The notes under the pieces: generated by a model
Seen by the model: only the letters and a program-made list of their open reading frames with translations
Database searches by the model: none
What the model was told of the DNA's origin: nothing
Program-made: the position numbers and the translations under genes
NCBI RefSeq assembly: GCF_013817205.1
Contig: NZ_JACDDD010000002.1
Span: forward strand, 1-64,000
Direction: 5' to 3'
From: Polaromonas sp.
GTDB lineage: Bacteria; Pseudomonadota; Gammaproteobacteria; Burkholderiales; Burkholderiaceae_C
Length of the DNA stretch: 64,000 nt
In this document: positions 51,299-61,286 of the stretch, piece after piece
Position numbering within the stretch: the stretch's first letter is position 1
Layout of the letters: each line of letters starts with the position of its first letter

Positions 51299-52516
51299 TT
51301 AGTGTGCGGCCCATTGGATGGTGGACAAGTCGATGCCGTCCTTGAACATTTCCCAAAGCGGCGACAGGTCCCGCAGCTTGGCCACGTTTTCCTTGATGGT
51401 CGCCACCGCGTAATCGATTTCTTCCTCGGTGCTCCAGCGGCCTATCGTCATGCGCAGGCTGCTGTGGGCCAATTCGTCACTACGGCCCAAGGCGCGCAAC
51501 ACATAACTGGGCTCCAGGCTGGCCGAGGTGCAGGCCGAACCGCTGGACACAGCCAGGCCCTTGATGCCCATGATCAGCGATTCACCCTCGACAAAATTGA
51601 AACTCATGTTGAGGTTGTGGGGCACACGCTTGTCGGCGTGGCCATTGAGGAACACCTCTTCCACATCCTTGAGCCCTGCAAGCATGCGTTCATGCAGGGC
51701 CAGGATGCGCTTATTTTCCTCATGCATTTCCGCTTTGGCAATACGGTAGGCCTCGCCCATGCCCACGATCTGGTGCGTGGGCAAGGTGCCCGACCGCATG
51801 CCGCGCTCATGACCGCCGCCGTGCATCTGGGCTTCCAGCCGCACACGCGGCTTGCGTCGCACATACAGCGCGCCTATGCCCTTGGGGCCGTAGGTCTTGT
51901 GCGAAGTCAGGCTCATTAAATCCACGGGCAAGGTGGCCAGGTCGATGTCAACCCGCCCGGTTGCCTGCGCGGCGTCCACGTGGAAAATCACGCGTTTTTC
52001 GCGGCACAAGGCGCCGATGGCCGCGATGGCCTGAATCACGCCGATTTCATTGTTGACGTACATCACGCTCACGAGAATCGTGTCGGGGCGAATCGCCGCC
52101 CTGAGCACCTCAAGGTCCAACAGGCCATCGGCCTGCACATCGAGATAAGTGACTTCAAACCCCTGGCGCTCCAGCTCGCGGCAGGTGTCGAGCACGGCCT
52201 TGTGTTCGGTCTTGACGGTGATGAGGTGTTTGCCCCGCGTCTTGTAAAACTGCGCGGCGCCCTTGATGGCCAGGTTGTTGGACTCGGTCGCGCCACTGGT
52301 CCAGACAATCTCGCGCGGATCGGCGCCTATCAGTTCGGCCACCTGTTCACGGGCTTTTTCGACAGCGGCTTCCGCCTCCCATCCCCAGGCGTGGCTGCGT
52401 GATGCCGGGTTGCCGAAATGCTCGCGCAACCAGGGAATCATGGCGTCCACAACCCGCGGATCGCAGGGATTCGTGGCGCTGTAATCCATGTAAATGGGGA
52501 AGTGAGGCGTTTCCAT
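51299..52516 (-). CDS. iscS: Cysteine desulfurase IscS
   Basis: [87 protein letters not shown]. Confidence 0.98.
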   Translation of the reverse strand: METPHFPIYMDYSATNPCDPRVVDAMIPWLREHFGNPASRSHAWGWEAEAAVEKAREQVAELIGADPREIVWTSGATESNNLAIKGAAQFYKTRGKHLITVKTEHKAVLDTCRELERQGFEVTYLDVQADGLLDLEVLRAAIRPDTILVSVMYVNNEIGVIQAIAAIGALCREKRVIFHVDAAQATGRVDIDLATLPVDLMSLTSHKTYGPKGIGALYVRRKPRVRLEAQMHGGGHERGMRSGTLPTHQIVGMGEAYRIAKAEMHEENKRILALHERMLAGLKDVEEVFLNGHADKRVPHNLNMSFNFVEGESLIMGIKGLAVSSGSACTSASLEPSYVLRALGRSDELAHSSLRMTIGRWSTEEEIDYAVATIKENVAKLRDLSPLWEMFKDGIDLSTIQWAAH

Positions 52517-52608
52517 GTGGCTAGCTTGTTAACTCACGGCTGGCGTGCAGCATCAAAAAAAAAAGGTAGTCTGCCGCCGGTTTTTTCAACCGGCAACGAC
52601 CGGCCGGA

Positions 52609-53145
52609 TCAGGACTTGGAAAAAGCGTTGCCGAGCGCAAACACCGAATTCGGTGCATTCACGCGCATCGGCTTGGCCACCGGCGCAGTGAAAATGGCCT
52701 TTTTCACCATCGGGGTGTTTTCCACCACCACGCCTTTGGCCAGCTGGTCGTCCACCAGTTTCTGCAAACTGACCGAGTCGAGAAACTCCACCATGCGGCT
52801 GTTCAGCGAGGCCCATAGCTCGTGCGTCATGCAGCGACCGCCATCACCGAGGCAATTTTCTTTGCCGCCGCACTGGGTGGAATCAATCGGCTCGTCCACC
52901 GACACGATGATGTCTGCCACGGTAATTTCAGCGGCCTTGCGGCCCAGCGTGTAACCGCCGCCAGGGCCACGGGTGGATTCCACCAGTTCATGGCGGCGCA
53001 GCTTGCCGAACAACTGTTCCAGGTAAGACAGCGAAATCTGCTGACGCTGGCTGATCGCAGCCAGGGTAACGGGGCCGTTGTTCTGGCGCAGGGCGAGGTC
53101 AATCATTGCTGTGACCGCGAAGCGGCCTTTGGTCGTGAGGCGCAT
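52609..53145 (-). CDS. iscR: Fe-S cluster assembly transcriptional regulator IscR
   Basis: MRLTTKGRFAVTAMIDLALRQ; cluster-ligand motif CGGKENCLGDGGRCMTHELW; RBS-like AAAGGAGCTTGAAA upstream. Confidence 0.97.
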   Translation of the reverse strand: MRLTTKGRFAVTAMIDLALRQNNGPVTLAAISQRQQISLSYLEQLFGKLRRHELVESTRGPGGGYTLGRKAAEITVADIIVSVDEPIDSTQCGGKENCLGDGGRCMTHELWASLNSRMVEFLDSVSLQKLVDDQLAKGVVVENTPMVKKAIFTAPVAKPMRVNAPNSVFALGNAFSKS

Positions 53146-53266
53146 TTTCAAGCTCCTTTAAAAGTTGGCTTGACTGTCGTTTGGCTCTCCTTGCAAAGCT
53201 TGTGGCCCGCAAGGAACTCTTCTCCACCCACCCTCGCTGAACGGCCATTCCAGCGCAGGGCTTCTT

Positions 53267-53291
53267 GTTGTTGACTGTTTTAATCAAGTAT
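53267..53291 (-). promoter_or_regulatory. Type-1-like IscR operator overlapping an extended -10 (TGGTATACT)
   Basis: ATACTTGATTAAAACAGTCAACAAC on the minus strand, ~120 nt upstream of iscR; resembles the known type-1 IscR site ATASTTGACTRAWWYAGTCRRSTAT (recalled from memory). Confidence 0.65.
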
Positions 53292-53421
53292 ACCACAGGC
53301 GACCGTCCTTCACAGTGCGCCCGGGCGCCTGTAACAGACCCGGAAGAGTGTGCGGAAACGTCCCCTGCCCCGCTTTTTTGGAGTCAAATCCCGCGCCGCA
53401 GTTCCCGAGAATCGTGAAAGG

Positions 53422-55542
53422 TTATTCAGGACCCGATCCGGTGGCCGGGAACGGCAGGATGTTGTCGGCGCCCGGTGCGCCGAAGGCCTGCGCCTTGAGC
53501 GCGTGCAACTGGTCGCGGACCCTGGCGGCTTTTTCGAACTCCAGGTTTTTGGCGTGTTCGACCATCTGTTTTTCCAGGCGCTTGATTTCGCGCGCGATGT
53601 CTTTTTCGCTCATGTCCTCGACCAGCGCCTTCTGCAGCTCCAGCTTTTCGGCGTCCTTGCCTGACTTCTCGCTGTAAACACCGTCGATCAGGTCCTTGAT
53701 GCGCTTGACGATGCTCTTGGGCGTGATGCCATGCTCGAGGTTGAAGGCAATCTGCTTGTTGCGGCGCCGCTCGGTCTCGTCCATGGCTTTTTTCATGGAG
53801 TCGGTGATGCGGTCGGCGTACAGGATGGCCCGGCCGTTCAGGTTGCGGGCAGCCCGGCCTATGGTCTGGATCAGGCTGCGTTCGGCGCGCAAAAAACCCT
53901 CCTTGTCTGCATCGAGGATGGCTACCAGGCTGACCTCGGGAATGTCCAGGCCCTCGCGCAGCAGATTGATGCCGACCAGCACGTCAAAAGCCCCCAGGCG
54001 CAGATCGCGCAGGATTTCGACACGCTCGACTGTGTCCACATCGCTGTGCAGGTAACGCACCTTGACGCCGTTGTCGGTCAGGTAGTCGGTCAGCTGCTCG
54101 GCCATGCGTTTGGTCAGCGTGGTGATCAGCACACGTTCGTTCTTGTCGACACGGATGCGGATTTCCTGCAGCACGTCGTCGACCTGATGGGTGGCCGGCC
54201 GCACCTCAACCTCGGGATCGACCAGGCCGGTGGGCCGCACCACCTGCTCGACCACCTTGCCGGCATGCTGCTGTTCGTAGGCAGCAGGCGTGGCCGAGAC
54301 AAAAATCGCCTGGCGCATCTTGGACTCGAACTCCTCGAACTTCAGCGGCCGGTTATCCAGCGCGCTCGGCAAGCGAAAGCCGTACTCGACCAGCGTAGTC
54401 TTGCGCGCGCGGTCGCCGTTGTACATGGCGTTGAGCTGGCCGATCATGACGTGGCTCTCGTCGAGAAACATCACCGCATCCTTGGGCAGGTAGTCGCACA
54501 AGGTCGATGGCGGCGAGCCCGGCGGCGCGCCGCTCAGGTGGCGCGTGTAGTTCTCGATGCCCTTGCAGTGGCCAATTTCGCTGAGCATTTCCAGGTCGAA
54601 CCGTGTGCGCTGCTCGATGCGCTGGGCTTCCACCAGCTTGCCGTCTCCGACAAACTGTTTGACACGTTCGGCCAGCTCCAGCTTGATGGTCTCGACCGCG
54701 GCCATGACCTTGTCGCGCGGCGTCACGTAATGGCTTTTGGGGTAGACCACAAAACGCGGCACCTTCTGGCGGATGCGTCCGGTCAGCGGATCAAACAGCG
54801 AGAGCGTCTCGATCTCGTCGTCGAACAGCTCGATGCGGATCGCCAGTTCGGAGTGCTCGGCCGGAAACACGTCGATCACGTCGCCGCGCACACGGAAAGT
54901 GCCGCGCGCGAAGTCCTGGTCGTTGCGCGCGTACTGCATGCGGATCAGGCGCGAAATCACGTCACGCTGGTTCATCTTGTCGCCGCTGCGCGCGATGAAA
55001 CGCATCTGGGTGTAGTCCTCCGGGGCGCCAATGCCGTAGATTGCGCTGACGGTTGCGACGATGATCGTGTCACGCCGCTCCAACACGCTTTTGGTCGCCG
55101 ACAGCCGCATCTGCTCGATGTGTTCGTTGATCGCCGAGTCTTTTTCAATGAACAGGTCGCGCTGGGGCACATAGGCCTCGGGCTGGTAGTAGTCGTAATA
55201 ACTGACGAAATACTCGACGGCGTTTTTCGGAAAAAACTCGCGGAACTCGCTATAGAGCTGGGCCGCCAGCGTCTTGTTGGGCGCAAACACAATCGCCGGC
55301 CGGCCCAGCCGGGCAATCACGTTCGCCATGGTGAAGGTCTTGCCGGAACCGGTCACGCCCAGCAGGGTCTGAAACACCTCGCCATCATGGATGCCCTCGA
55401 CCAGTTGCTCAATCGCTACCGGCTGGTCGCCGGCCGGCGGGTACGGCATGAACAACTCGAACGGCGAGTCCGGAAAGCGTACAAATTCGCCCGTGACAGG
55501 GGCTTCGCCGGCTGCAGGCATGACTTCAATCAGTTCTGGCAT
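53422..55542 (-). CDS. uvrB: UvrABC system protein B
   Basis: [39 protein letters not shown]...; C-terminal UVR motif. Confidence 0.98.
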   Translation of the reverse strand: MPELIEVMPAAGEAPVTGEFVRFPDSPFELFMPYPPAGDQPVAIEQLVEGIHDGEVFQTLLGVTGSGKTFTMANVIARLGRPAIVFAPNKTLAAQLYSEFREFFPKNAVEYFVSYYDYYQPEAYVPQRDLFIEKDSAINEHIEQMRLSATKSVLERRDTIIVATVSAIYGIGAPEDYTQMRFIARSGDKMNQRDVISRLIRMQYARNDQDFARGTFRVRGDVIDVFPAEHSELAIRIELFDDEIETLSLFDPLTGRIRQKVPRFVVYPKSHYVTPRDKVMAAVETIKLELAERVKQFVGDGKLVEAQRIEQRTRFDLEMLSEIGHCKGIENYTRHLSGAPPGSPPSTLCDYLPKDAVMFLDESHVMIGQLNAMYNGDRARKTTLVEYGFRLPSALDNRPLKFEEFESKMRQAIFVSATPAAYEQQHAGKVVEQVVRPTGLVDPEVEVRPATHQVDDVLQEIRIRVDKNERVLITTLTKRMAEQLTDYLTDNGVKVRYLHSDVDTVERVEILRDLRLGAFDVLVGINLLREGLDIPEVSLVAILDADKEGFLRAERSLIQTIGRAARNLNGRAILYADRITDSMKKAMDETERRRNKQIAFNLEHGITPKSIVKRIKDLIDGVYSEKSGKDAEKLELQKALVEDMSEKDIAREIKRLEKQMVEHAKNLEFEKAARVRDQLHALKAQAFGAPGADNILPFPATGSGPE

Positions 55543-55714
55543 AGGTATCTCAATCCTGGCCCGCTAAAATCCGGGGCAACCAAACAGAATACGACATTTG
55601 GAACATGGGCGCAGCCAAAAGGCCGCCGATGTCCCGACTGTCTGCGTAACACACGGTAAACCAGATGGCGTGCCGGACCGTTTGAAACACAAACCACCCT
55701 TCCAGAGGATTTTC

Positions 55715-56911
55715 ATGTCGCTTTTCACCGCCGTCGAAATGGCCCCCCGTGACCCCATATTGGGCCTGAACGAGCAATTCAATGCCGATACCAACCCGAA
55801 CAAGGTCAACCTCGGCGTGGGCGTGTATTACGACGACAAGGGCAAGCTGCCACTGCTGCAGTGTGTGCAGATCGCCGAAAAAGCCATGATGGAAGCGCCC
55901 AAGCCGCGCGGTTACCTGCCCATGGATGGCGTGGCCGCTTATGACGCCGCCGTCAAGGCGCTGGTCTTTGGCGCCGACAGCGAGCCGGTCAAAAGCGGCC
56001 GCGTCGCGACCGCCCAGGGCATTGGCGGCACCGGCGGCCTCAAAATTGGCGCGGATTTCCTGAAGAAACTCACACCCAATGCCAAGGTACTGATCAGCGA
56101 CCCGAGCTGGGAGAACCACCGCGCCCTGTTCGCGCAGGCCGGCTTTACGGTTGAAAGTTACCCGTACTACGACGCTGCCAAACGCGGGGTGAACTTCGAC
56201 GGCATGCTGGCCGCGCTGAACGCTGCAGCCGAAGGCACCATCGTTGTGTTGCACGCCTGCTGCCACAACCCGACCGGTTATGACATCACGGCCGTCCAGT
56301 GGGACCAGGTGATCGCTGCGGTCAAGACACGCAAGCTCACCGCCTTCCTCGACATGGCCTACCAGGGCTTCGGCCACGGCATCGCCGAAGACGGCGCCGT
56401 CATCGGCAAGTTTGTCGCCGCCGGCCTCAACTTTTTTGTCTCGACCTCGTTTTCCAAAAGCTTCAGCCTCTACGGCGAACGCGTCGGCGCCCTGTCGGTC
56501 GTCTGCGAGAGCAAGGAAGAAGCCGAACGCGTGCTGTCCCAGATGAAGGTCGTGATCCGTACCAACTACAGCAACCCGCAGATTCACGGCGCCACCGTGG
56601 TCGCCAACGTGCTCAACAACCCAGAACTGCGCGCTCTGTGGGAGAAGGAACTTGCGGAAATGCGCGTGCGCATCAAGGCCATGCGGCAAAAGCTGGTGGA
56701 CGGTCTGAAAGCCGCCGGTGTGAAAGAAGACATGAGCTTCATCACGACGCAGATCGGCATGTTCAGCTACTCGGGCCTGACCAAAGACCAGATGGTGCGA
56801 CTGCGCAATGAGTTTGGCGTGTACGGCACCGACACGGGACGCATGTGTGTCGCCGCGCTGAACAGCCAGAACATCGCCCACGTCTGCGCGTCCATCGCCA
56901 AAGTACTGTAA
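55715..56911 (+). CDS. Aromatic/aspartate aminotransferase (class I)
   Basis: MSLFTAVEMAPRDPILGLNEQFNADTNPNKVNLGVGVYYDDKGKLPLL; STSFSKSFSLYGERVGALSVV. Confidence 0.94.
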   Translation: MSLFTAVEMAPRDPILGLNEQFNADTNPNKVNLGVGVYYDDKGKLPLLQCVQIAEKAMMEAPKPRGYLPMDGVAAYDAAVKALVFGADSEPVKSGRVATAQGIGGTGGLKIGADFLKKLTPNAKVLISDPSWENHRALFAQAGFTVESYPYYDAAKRGVNFDGMLAALNAAAEGTIVVLHACCHNPTGYDITAVQWDQVIAAVKTRKLTAFLDMAYQGFGHGIAEDGAVIGKFVAAGLNFFVSTSFSKSFSLYGERVGALSVVCESKEEAERVLSQMKVVIRTNYSNPQIHGATVVANVLNNPELRALWEKELAEMRVRIKAMRQKLVDGLKAAGVKEDMSFITTQIGMFSYSGLTKDQMVRLRNEFGVYGTDTGRMCVAALNSQNIAHVCASIAKVL

Positions 56912-56922
56912 ATCCATTCCTG

Positions 56923-57489
56923 ATGGACGCTCTGGCGCAGCGATTTGTGCAGGACACCCTGCGCAACCACTGCAATGCCGTCCTGCTGGAGCGCCTGCCG
57001 GAACTTGGCTTACCCGATGCGTGGCTGGTCGGGGGCTGCCTGTTCCAGACAGTGTGGAACCTGCTGGAAGGCCAGCCGCCCGGCGCCCGCATCCGCGACT
57101 ACGACATCTTTTACTTCGACGGCACAGACCTGTCGGAAGCCACCGAAACTGCGGTCAATCTGCGCGCACGGCAGGTCTTTGGCGGTCTTGGGGTGCAGCT
57201 CGAACTGAAGAACCAGGCCCGTGTGCACACCTGGTACCCGGCGTATTTCGGCCGGCCTTGCCCGCCTCTGGGCAACGCCTGCGAGGGCGTCAACCGCTTC
57301 CTGGTGGGCAGCACCAGCGTCGGTTTGCGCCAGTCCGGTGGCACTGTGCAAGTGCATGCGCCGCACGGACTGGAGGACCTGTACCGCGGCCTCCTGCGCG
57401 CCAACCCGCGGGTCGATCACGGCCCGCTTTACGGCAGCAAAGCGCGTGACTACCAGGCGCGCTGGCCCTGGCTTCAGCTTGCGGATTGA
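56923..57489 (+). CDS. Nucleotidyltransferase family protein (DUF925-like)
   Basis: WLVGGCLFQTVWNLLEGQPPGARIRDYDIFYFDGTDLS; DYDIFYFD catalytic-like motif. Confidence 0.78.
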   Translation: MDALAQRFVQDTLRNHCNAVLLERLPELGLPDAWLVGGCLFQTVWNLLEGQPPGARIRDYDIFYFDGTDLSEATETAVNLRARQVFGGLGVQLELKNQARVHTWYPAYFGRPCPPLGNACEGVNRFLVGSTSVGLRQSGGTVQVHAPHGLEDLYRGLLRANPRVDHGPLYGSKARDYQARWPWLQLAD

Positions 57490-57547
57490 GTTCAAAAAAG
57501 CCTCCAGCCCTTCACTGGCGAGCGCAAGCAGCTCCTGAATTGATAGC
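57488..57547 (-). repeat. Dispersed palindromic element (family 1) immediately after the nucleotidyltransferase stop codon
   Basis: Reverse strand GCTATCAATTCAGGAGCTGCTTGCGCTCGCCAGTGAAGGGCTGGAGGCTTTTTTGAACTC. Confidence 0.85.
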
Positions 57548-57562
57548 GAACGCTGCTAAAAT

Positions 57563-57733
57563 TTACGCCGCAAGCGCCGCCACCGCATCGTAGAAAAAGC
57601 GTTCTTCCACGATGTTCTCGCCTGCGCAGCGTTGGTGCGCTGGCTCGTCGATACACATGGTCTTGCCCGAATGGCGGGTGAACTCGAACACCCAGTGGAT
57701 CACAACATATTTCGTGAACGCGCCGGGATTGTG
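57563..57733 (-). pseudogene. Truncated remnant of a SnoaL-like/NTF2-family protein
   Basis: Reverse-strand frame reads HNPGAFTKYVVIHWVFEFTRHSGKTMCIDEPAHQRCAGENIVEERFFYDAVAALAA*, typical of a SnoaL-like C-terminus; an in-frame TGA lies immediately upstream and no start is evident. Confidence 0.55.
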
Positions 57734-57818
57734 TCACCGCCAAGTGCCTCGAAGGCGACACCGAGGCCCAAGCACTCCGTGCAAGATGGAACCCGCTTTG
57801 TACTGCACCCGGAGCCCC

Positions 57819-58814
57819 ATGCCTATAGATTTCCCGCTTCCGTCGCCCGTCGTTTCTGCCTTTGGAGCGCGCAGCACCGCGTTGGACGTGGTGGCCGGAT
57901 GCCCCTTGCACAAGCGCCATGCCATTGTGACCGGCGGCGCGTCAGGGCTGGGGCTGGAAACATCGAAAGCGCTTGCGTTTGCCGGGGCCCACGTCACGCT
58001 GGCAGTTCGCAACCTGACCCAGGGAGACACCGTGGCCAGGGGCTTGCGGGCAGCCTTTCCGCACGCGGCCATCAGCGTGGCACAGCTGGATCTCGCGGAC
58101 ATTGCCAGTGTGCGCAGCTTCGCTACCGGGTGGCTGGCAACAGGCGCCACACTGGACATCCTCATCAACAACGCCGCGATTATGGCTTGCCCGCTGACAC
58201 GCACGGTGCAGGGCTGGGAGGCGCAATTTGCCACCAATCATTTGGGCCACTTTGCCCTGACAACCGCCCTGCTCCCGGCGCTGTTCCGGGCGGGAGCCGC
58301 CACCGGGGACGCGCGCGTGGTCTGCCTGAGTTCCGCCGGCCACAAGATCGCGGATGTCGATTTCGATGACATTCATTACGAGCGCCGCGACTACAACAAA
58401 TGGAACGCGTATGGCCAGGCCAAAAGCGCCAATGCATTGATGGCATTGGGTTTGCACTTGAAATATGCTGCACGCCATGTCACCGCCAACGCCGTACACC
58501 CCGGCGGGATCATGACCGGCCTGCAGAAATACCTGCCCATGGAGGAAATGCGTGCAGCTGGCTGGCTCAAGGCGGACGGTACGCCACTGGACATCTTCAA
58601 AACACCGGCGCAAGGCGCCTCAACCAGTGTGTGGGCGGCAAGTGCGCCAGAACTCCGGGGCCGGGGCGGCCTCTACCTGGAAGACTGCCGACAAGGTTTA
58701 CCGGCCGAGTCCAACAATCGGATTTCGGGGTACTTACCCCATATCGCCGACCCGGCCGCCGCGCTGCGCCTCTGGGAAGTGTCCGAAAGAATGCTCTCAG
58801 CCCCAGACAACTGA
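57819..58814 (+). CDS. Short-chain dehydrogenase/reductase (retinol-dehydrogenase-like)
   Basis: AIVTGGASGLGLETSKALAFAGAHVTLAVRN; LDILINNAAIM; YGQAKSANALMALGLHLKYA. Confidence 0.88.
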   Translation: MPIDFPLPSPVVSAFGARSTALDVVAGCPLHKRHAIVTGGASGLGLETSKALAFAGAHVTLAVRNLTQGDTVARGLRAAFPHAAISVAQLDLADIASVRSFATGWLATGATLDILINNAAIMACPLTRTVQGWEAQFATNHLGHFALTTALLPALFRAGAATGDARVVCLSSAGHKIADVDFDDIHYERRDYNKWNAYGQAKSANALMALGLHLKYAARHVTANAVHPGGIMTGLQKYLPMEEMRAAGWLKADGTPLDIFKTPAQGASTSVWAASAPELRGRGGLYLEDCRQGLPAESNNRISGYLPHIADPAAALRLWEVSERMLSAPDN

Positions 58815-59651
58815 ACGCATCGAGATAGAGCCCAGCTGGAAGTTGGTATTGAAAAAACGCGGCTGCTCGCCCGCATCCACCGCACCGGCCGCATACAGCA
58901 GCGGCAGATAGTGTTCGTGCGTGGGGTGGGCCATTTTGGCAAGCTGACCGAGCTTGAGGAAATTCTGCAAGGCATCCAGATTACCCTGCTGGATTTGCCC
59001 GCCGGTGGTCTGGTCAAACTCCAGCGCCCAGTCATACGCCTGGTTGCCGGCCGCGCCACGCTGGGCCTGACGCAGGTTGTGCACGATGTTGCCGCTGCCG
59101 ACGATCAGCACACCACGTTCGCGCAGGGCCTTGAGCTGCCGGGCCAGTGCGTAGTGTTCTTCGGGCGCCCGGCTGTAGTCCATGCTGAGTTGCATGACCG
59201 GAATGCTGGCGTCCGGAAACATCGGTTTGAGCACCGACCAGGTGCCGTGGTCCAGCCCCCACTCGGTCTCGTCCAGTCCCAGCGGCGCCGAACCGCGCTG
59301 CCTGACCTGCTGGCTGATGGCGCGCGCGACTGCGGCATCGCCGGGCGCTGGGTACTGCTGGTCAAACAACTCCTGCGGAAAGCCGCCAAAGTCGTGAATC
59401 GTCTTGGGCTGGTCCATGGCTGTCAGCCACCAGCCTTCTGTCAGCCAGTGTGCAGAAATGCACAAAATCAGCTGTGGCGGCGGGTAATCGGCGCCGAAGC
59501 GCGCGCCCAGGGCCTGCCAGCTGCGCCGGTATTCGTTGTCAGTGATGGCGTTCATCGGGCTGCCATGGCCCACAAACATCACCGGCATGCGGTCGGATTT
59601 TTTCAGCGTGGCAAAGGAATCAGGCGCAACAGCGTGGTGGGTATCGGTCAT
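58797..59651 (-). CDS. ygiD: 4,5-DOPA-extradiol-dioxygenase-like protein (class III extradiol ring-cleavage, YgiD family)
   Basis: MPVMFVGHGSPMNAITDNEYRRSWQALG; ILCISAHWLTEGWWLTAMDQPKTIHDFGGFP; GSGNIVHNLR. Confidence 0.9.
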   Translation of the reverse strand: MTDTHHAVAPDSFATLKKSDRMPVMFVGHGSPMNAITDNEYRRSWQALGARFGADYPPPQLILCISAHWLTEGWWLTAMDQPKTIHDFGGFPQELFDQQYPAPGDAAVARAISQQVRQRGSAPLGLDETEWGLDHGTWSVLKPMFPDASIPVMQLSMDYSRAPEEHYALARQLKALRERGVLIVGSGNIVHNLRQAQRGAAGNQAYDWALEFDQTTGGQIQQGNLDALQNFLKLGQLAKMAHPTHEHYLPLLYAAGAVDAGEQPRFFNTNFQLGSISMRSVVWG

Positions 59652-59840
59652 AGGCAGTACGGTTGGGTTGCATTATTGGTTGTTTTACATCTGCCTGCCT
59701 GAAATCAGGGAAACAGGGTGGCAGCTCAGCAGCACGTGTCTTTTCTGGTCCCCGGCAAAAGGACCCCGCCCGCACGGTTCGAATTCGGCCGCTTTATTGG
59801 TATTTCCCCTCCAGCAAGTCATAAGCACACCTGTTATATT

Positions 59841-59855
59841 TGTTGCACTGCAGCA
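59841..59855. promoter_or_regulatory. Candidate PhaR operator upstream of phaZ
   Basis: TGTTGCA-C-TGCAGCA near-perfect 7-1-7 palindrome ending 24 nt before the phaZ ATG; phaR is encoded in the same window. Confidence 0.4.
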
Positions 59856-59879
59856 TATCGTTGTACAAAGGTTCGTCCC

Positions 59880-61262
59880 ATGCTTTATCAAGTCTATGAA
59901 ACCCAGCGCTCCCTGATGGAGCCCTTTGTCGACTTCGCCCAGGCCGCCGCCAAGATTTACAGCAGCCCCAGCTCACCCTTCGGCCAGAACCCGATGGCCC
60001 AGCGCATTTCCGCCGGCTACAGCCTGATTTACCGGCTCGGCAAGGACTACGAAAAACCGCAATTCGGCATCACCACGGTCGATGTTGATGGCACCAACAT
60101 CGCCATTCATGAGCGGGTCGAGCTCGACAAGCCTTTTTGCGAGTTGCGCCGCTTCAAGCGTTTCACCGACGATCCGGCCACCCTGACCCGACTCAAGGGC
60201 CAGCCCGCCGTGCTGATCGTGGCGCCGCTGTCCGGCCACTACGCCACCTTGTTGCGCGACACGGTCAAGACCATGCTGAAGGAACACAAGGTCTACATCA
60301 CCGACTGGAAAAACGCGCGCACCGTGCCCCTGTCGGATGGCTCTTTCTCTCTCGACGACTATGTCAACTATGTGCAGGAGTTCATCGGCCACCTGCAGAG
60401 CGTTTACGGGAACTGCCACGTCATCAGCGTCTGCCAGCCGACAGTTCCGGTGCTGGCGGCGATCTCGCTGATGGCCAGCCGCGGTGAAACCACCCCGCTG
60501 TCCATGACCATGATGGGCGGCCCCATCGACGCGCGCAAGTCGCCGACGGCCGTCAACAACCTGGCCATGAACAAGAGTTATGAGTGGTTCGAGAACAATG
60601 TCATCTACAAGGTGCCAGGCAACTTCCCGGGCGCCGGGCGCCGCGTCTACCCCGGCTTTTTACAGCACACCGGTTTTGTCGCCATGAACCCCAGCAACCA
60701 TGCGAAAAGTCATTTCGACTACTTCAAGGATCTGCTCAAGGGCGACGGTGCCAGCACCGAAGCCCACGTCAAGTTTTATGACGAGTACAACGCCGTACTC
60801 GACATGGACGCGGAGTATTACCTGGACACCATCAAGACCGTGTTCCAAGAGTTCAAGCTGGTCAACGGCACCTGGGACGTCAAGTCCGTCACTGGCAAGC
60901 TCGAACGCGTACGGCCTGAAGACATCACGACCACGGCTCACTTCACGGTTGAAGGCGAGCTCGACGACATCTCGGGCTCCGGCCAGACGGAAGCCGCCCA
61001 CGGCCTGTGCCACAACGTGCCCAAGGCACGCCAGAAGCACTTCGAAGTCAAAGGTGCGGGCCACTATGGCATCTTCAGCGGCCGCCGCTGGCGCGACATC
61101 GTCTATCCGCAGGTCAAGGCCTTCATTCTTGAGAACAATGAGCCACTAGCCCTTGCCGGACGTGCAACACCAGCTCCTAAAAAGATAGCAAAACCGGCCA
61201 CCCGCCGCAGCCCGGCGGCGACCCCACGCCCCGCCGCGAAAAAAACTGCCGTCAAGAAATAA
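59880..61262 (+). CDS. phaZ: Intracellular polyhydroxyalkanoate depolymerase
   Basis: MLYQVYETQRSLMEPFVDFAQAAAKIYSSP; VISVCQPTVPVLAAISLMASRGE; Lys/Ala/Pro-rich C-terminal tail. Confidence 0.93.
   Translation: MLYQVYETQRSLMEPFVDFAQAAAKIYSSPSSPFGQNPMAQRISAGYSLIYRLGKDYEKPQFGITTVDVDGTNIAIHERVELDKPFCELRRFKRFTDDPATLTRLKGQPAVLIVAPLSGHYATLLRDTVKTMLKEHKVYITDWKNARTVPLSDGSFSLDDYVNYVQEFIGHLQSVYGNCHVISVCQPTVPVLAAISLMASRGETTPLSMTMMGGPIDARKSPTAVNNLAMNKSYEWFENNVIYKVPGNFPGAGRRVYPGFLQHTGFVAMNPSNHAKSHFDYFKDLLKGDGASTEAHVKFYDEYNAVLDMDAEYYLDTIKTVFQEFKLVNGTWDVKSVTGKLERVRPEDITTTAHFTVEGELDDISGSGQTEAAHGLCHNVPKARQKHFEVKGAGHYGIFSGRRWRDIVYPQVKAFILENNEPLALAGRATPAPKKIAKPATRRSPAATPRPAAKKTAVKK
61127..61189 (-). repeat. Dispersed palindromic element (family 1) inside phaZ C-terminal region
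   Basis: Reverse strand GCTATCTTTTTAGGAGCTGGTGTTGCACGTCCGGCAAGGGCTAGTGGCTCATTGTTCTCAAG. Confidence 0.75.
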
Positions 61263-61286
61263 GCGTCATGCGCTGAGCCTCGCGCC

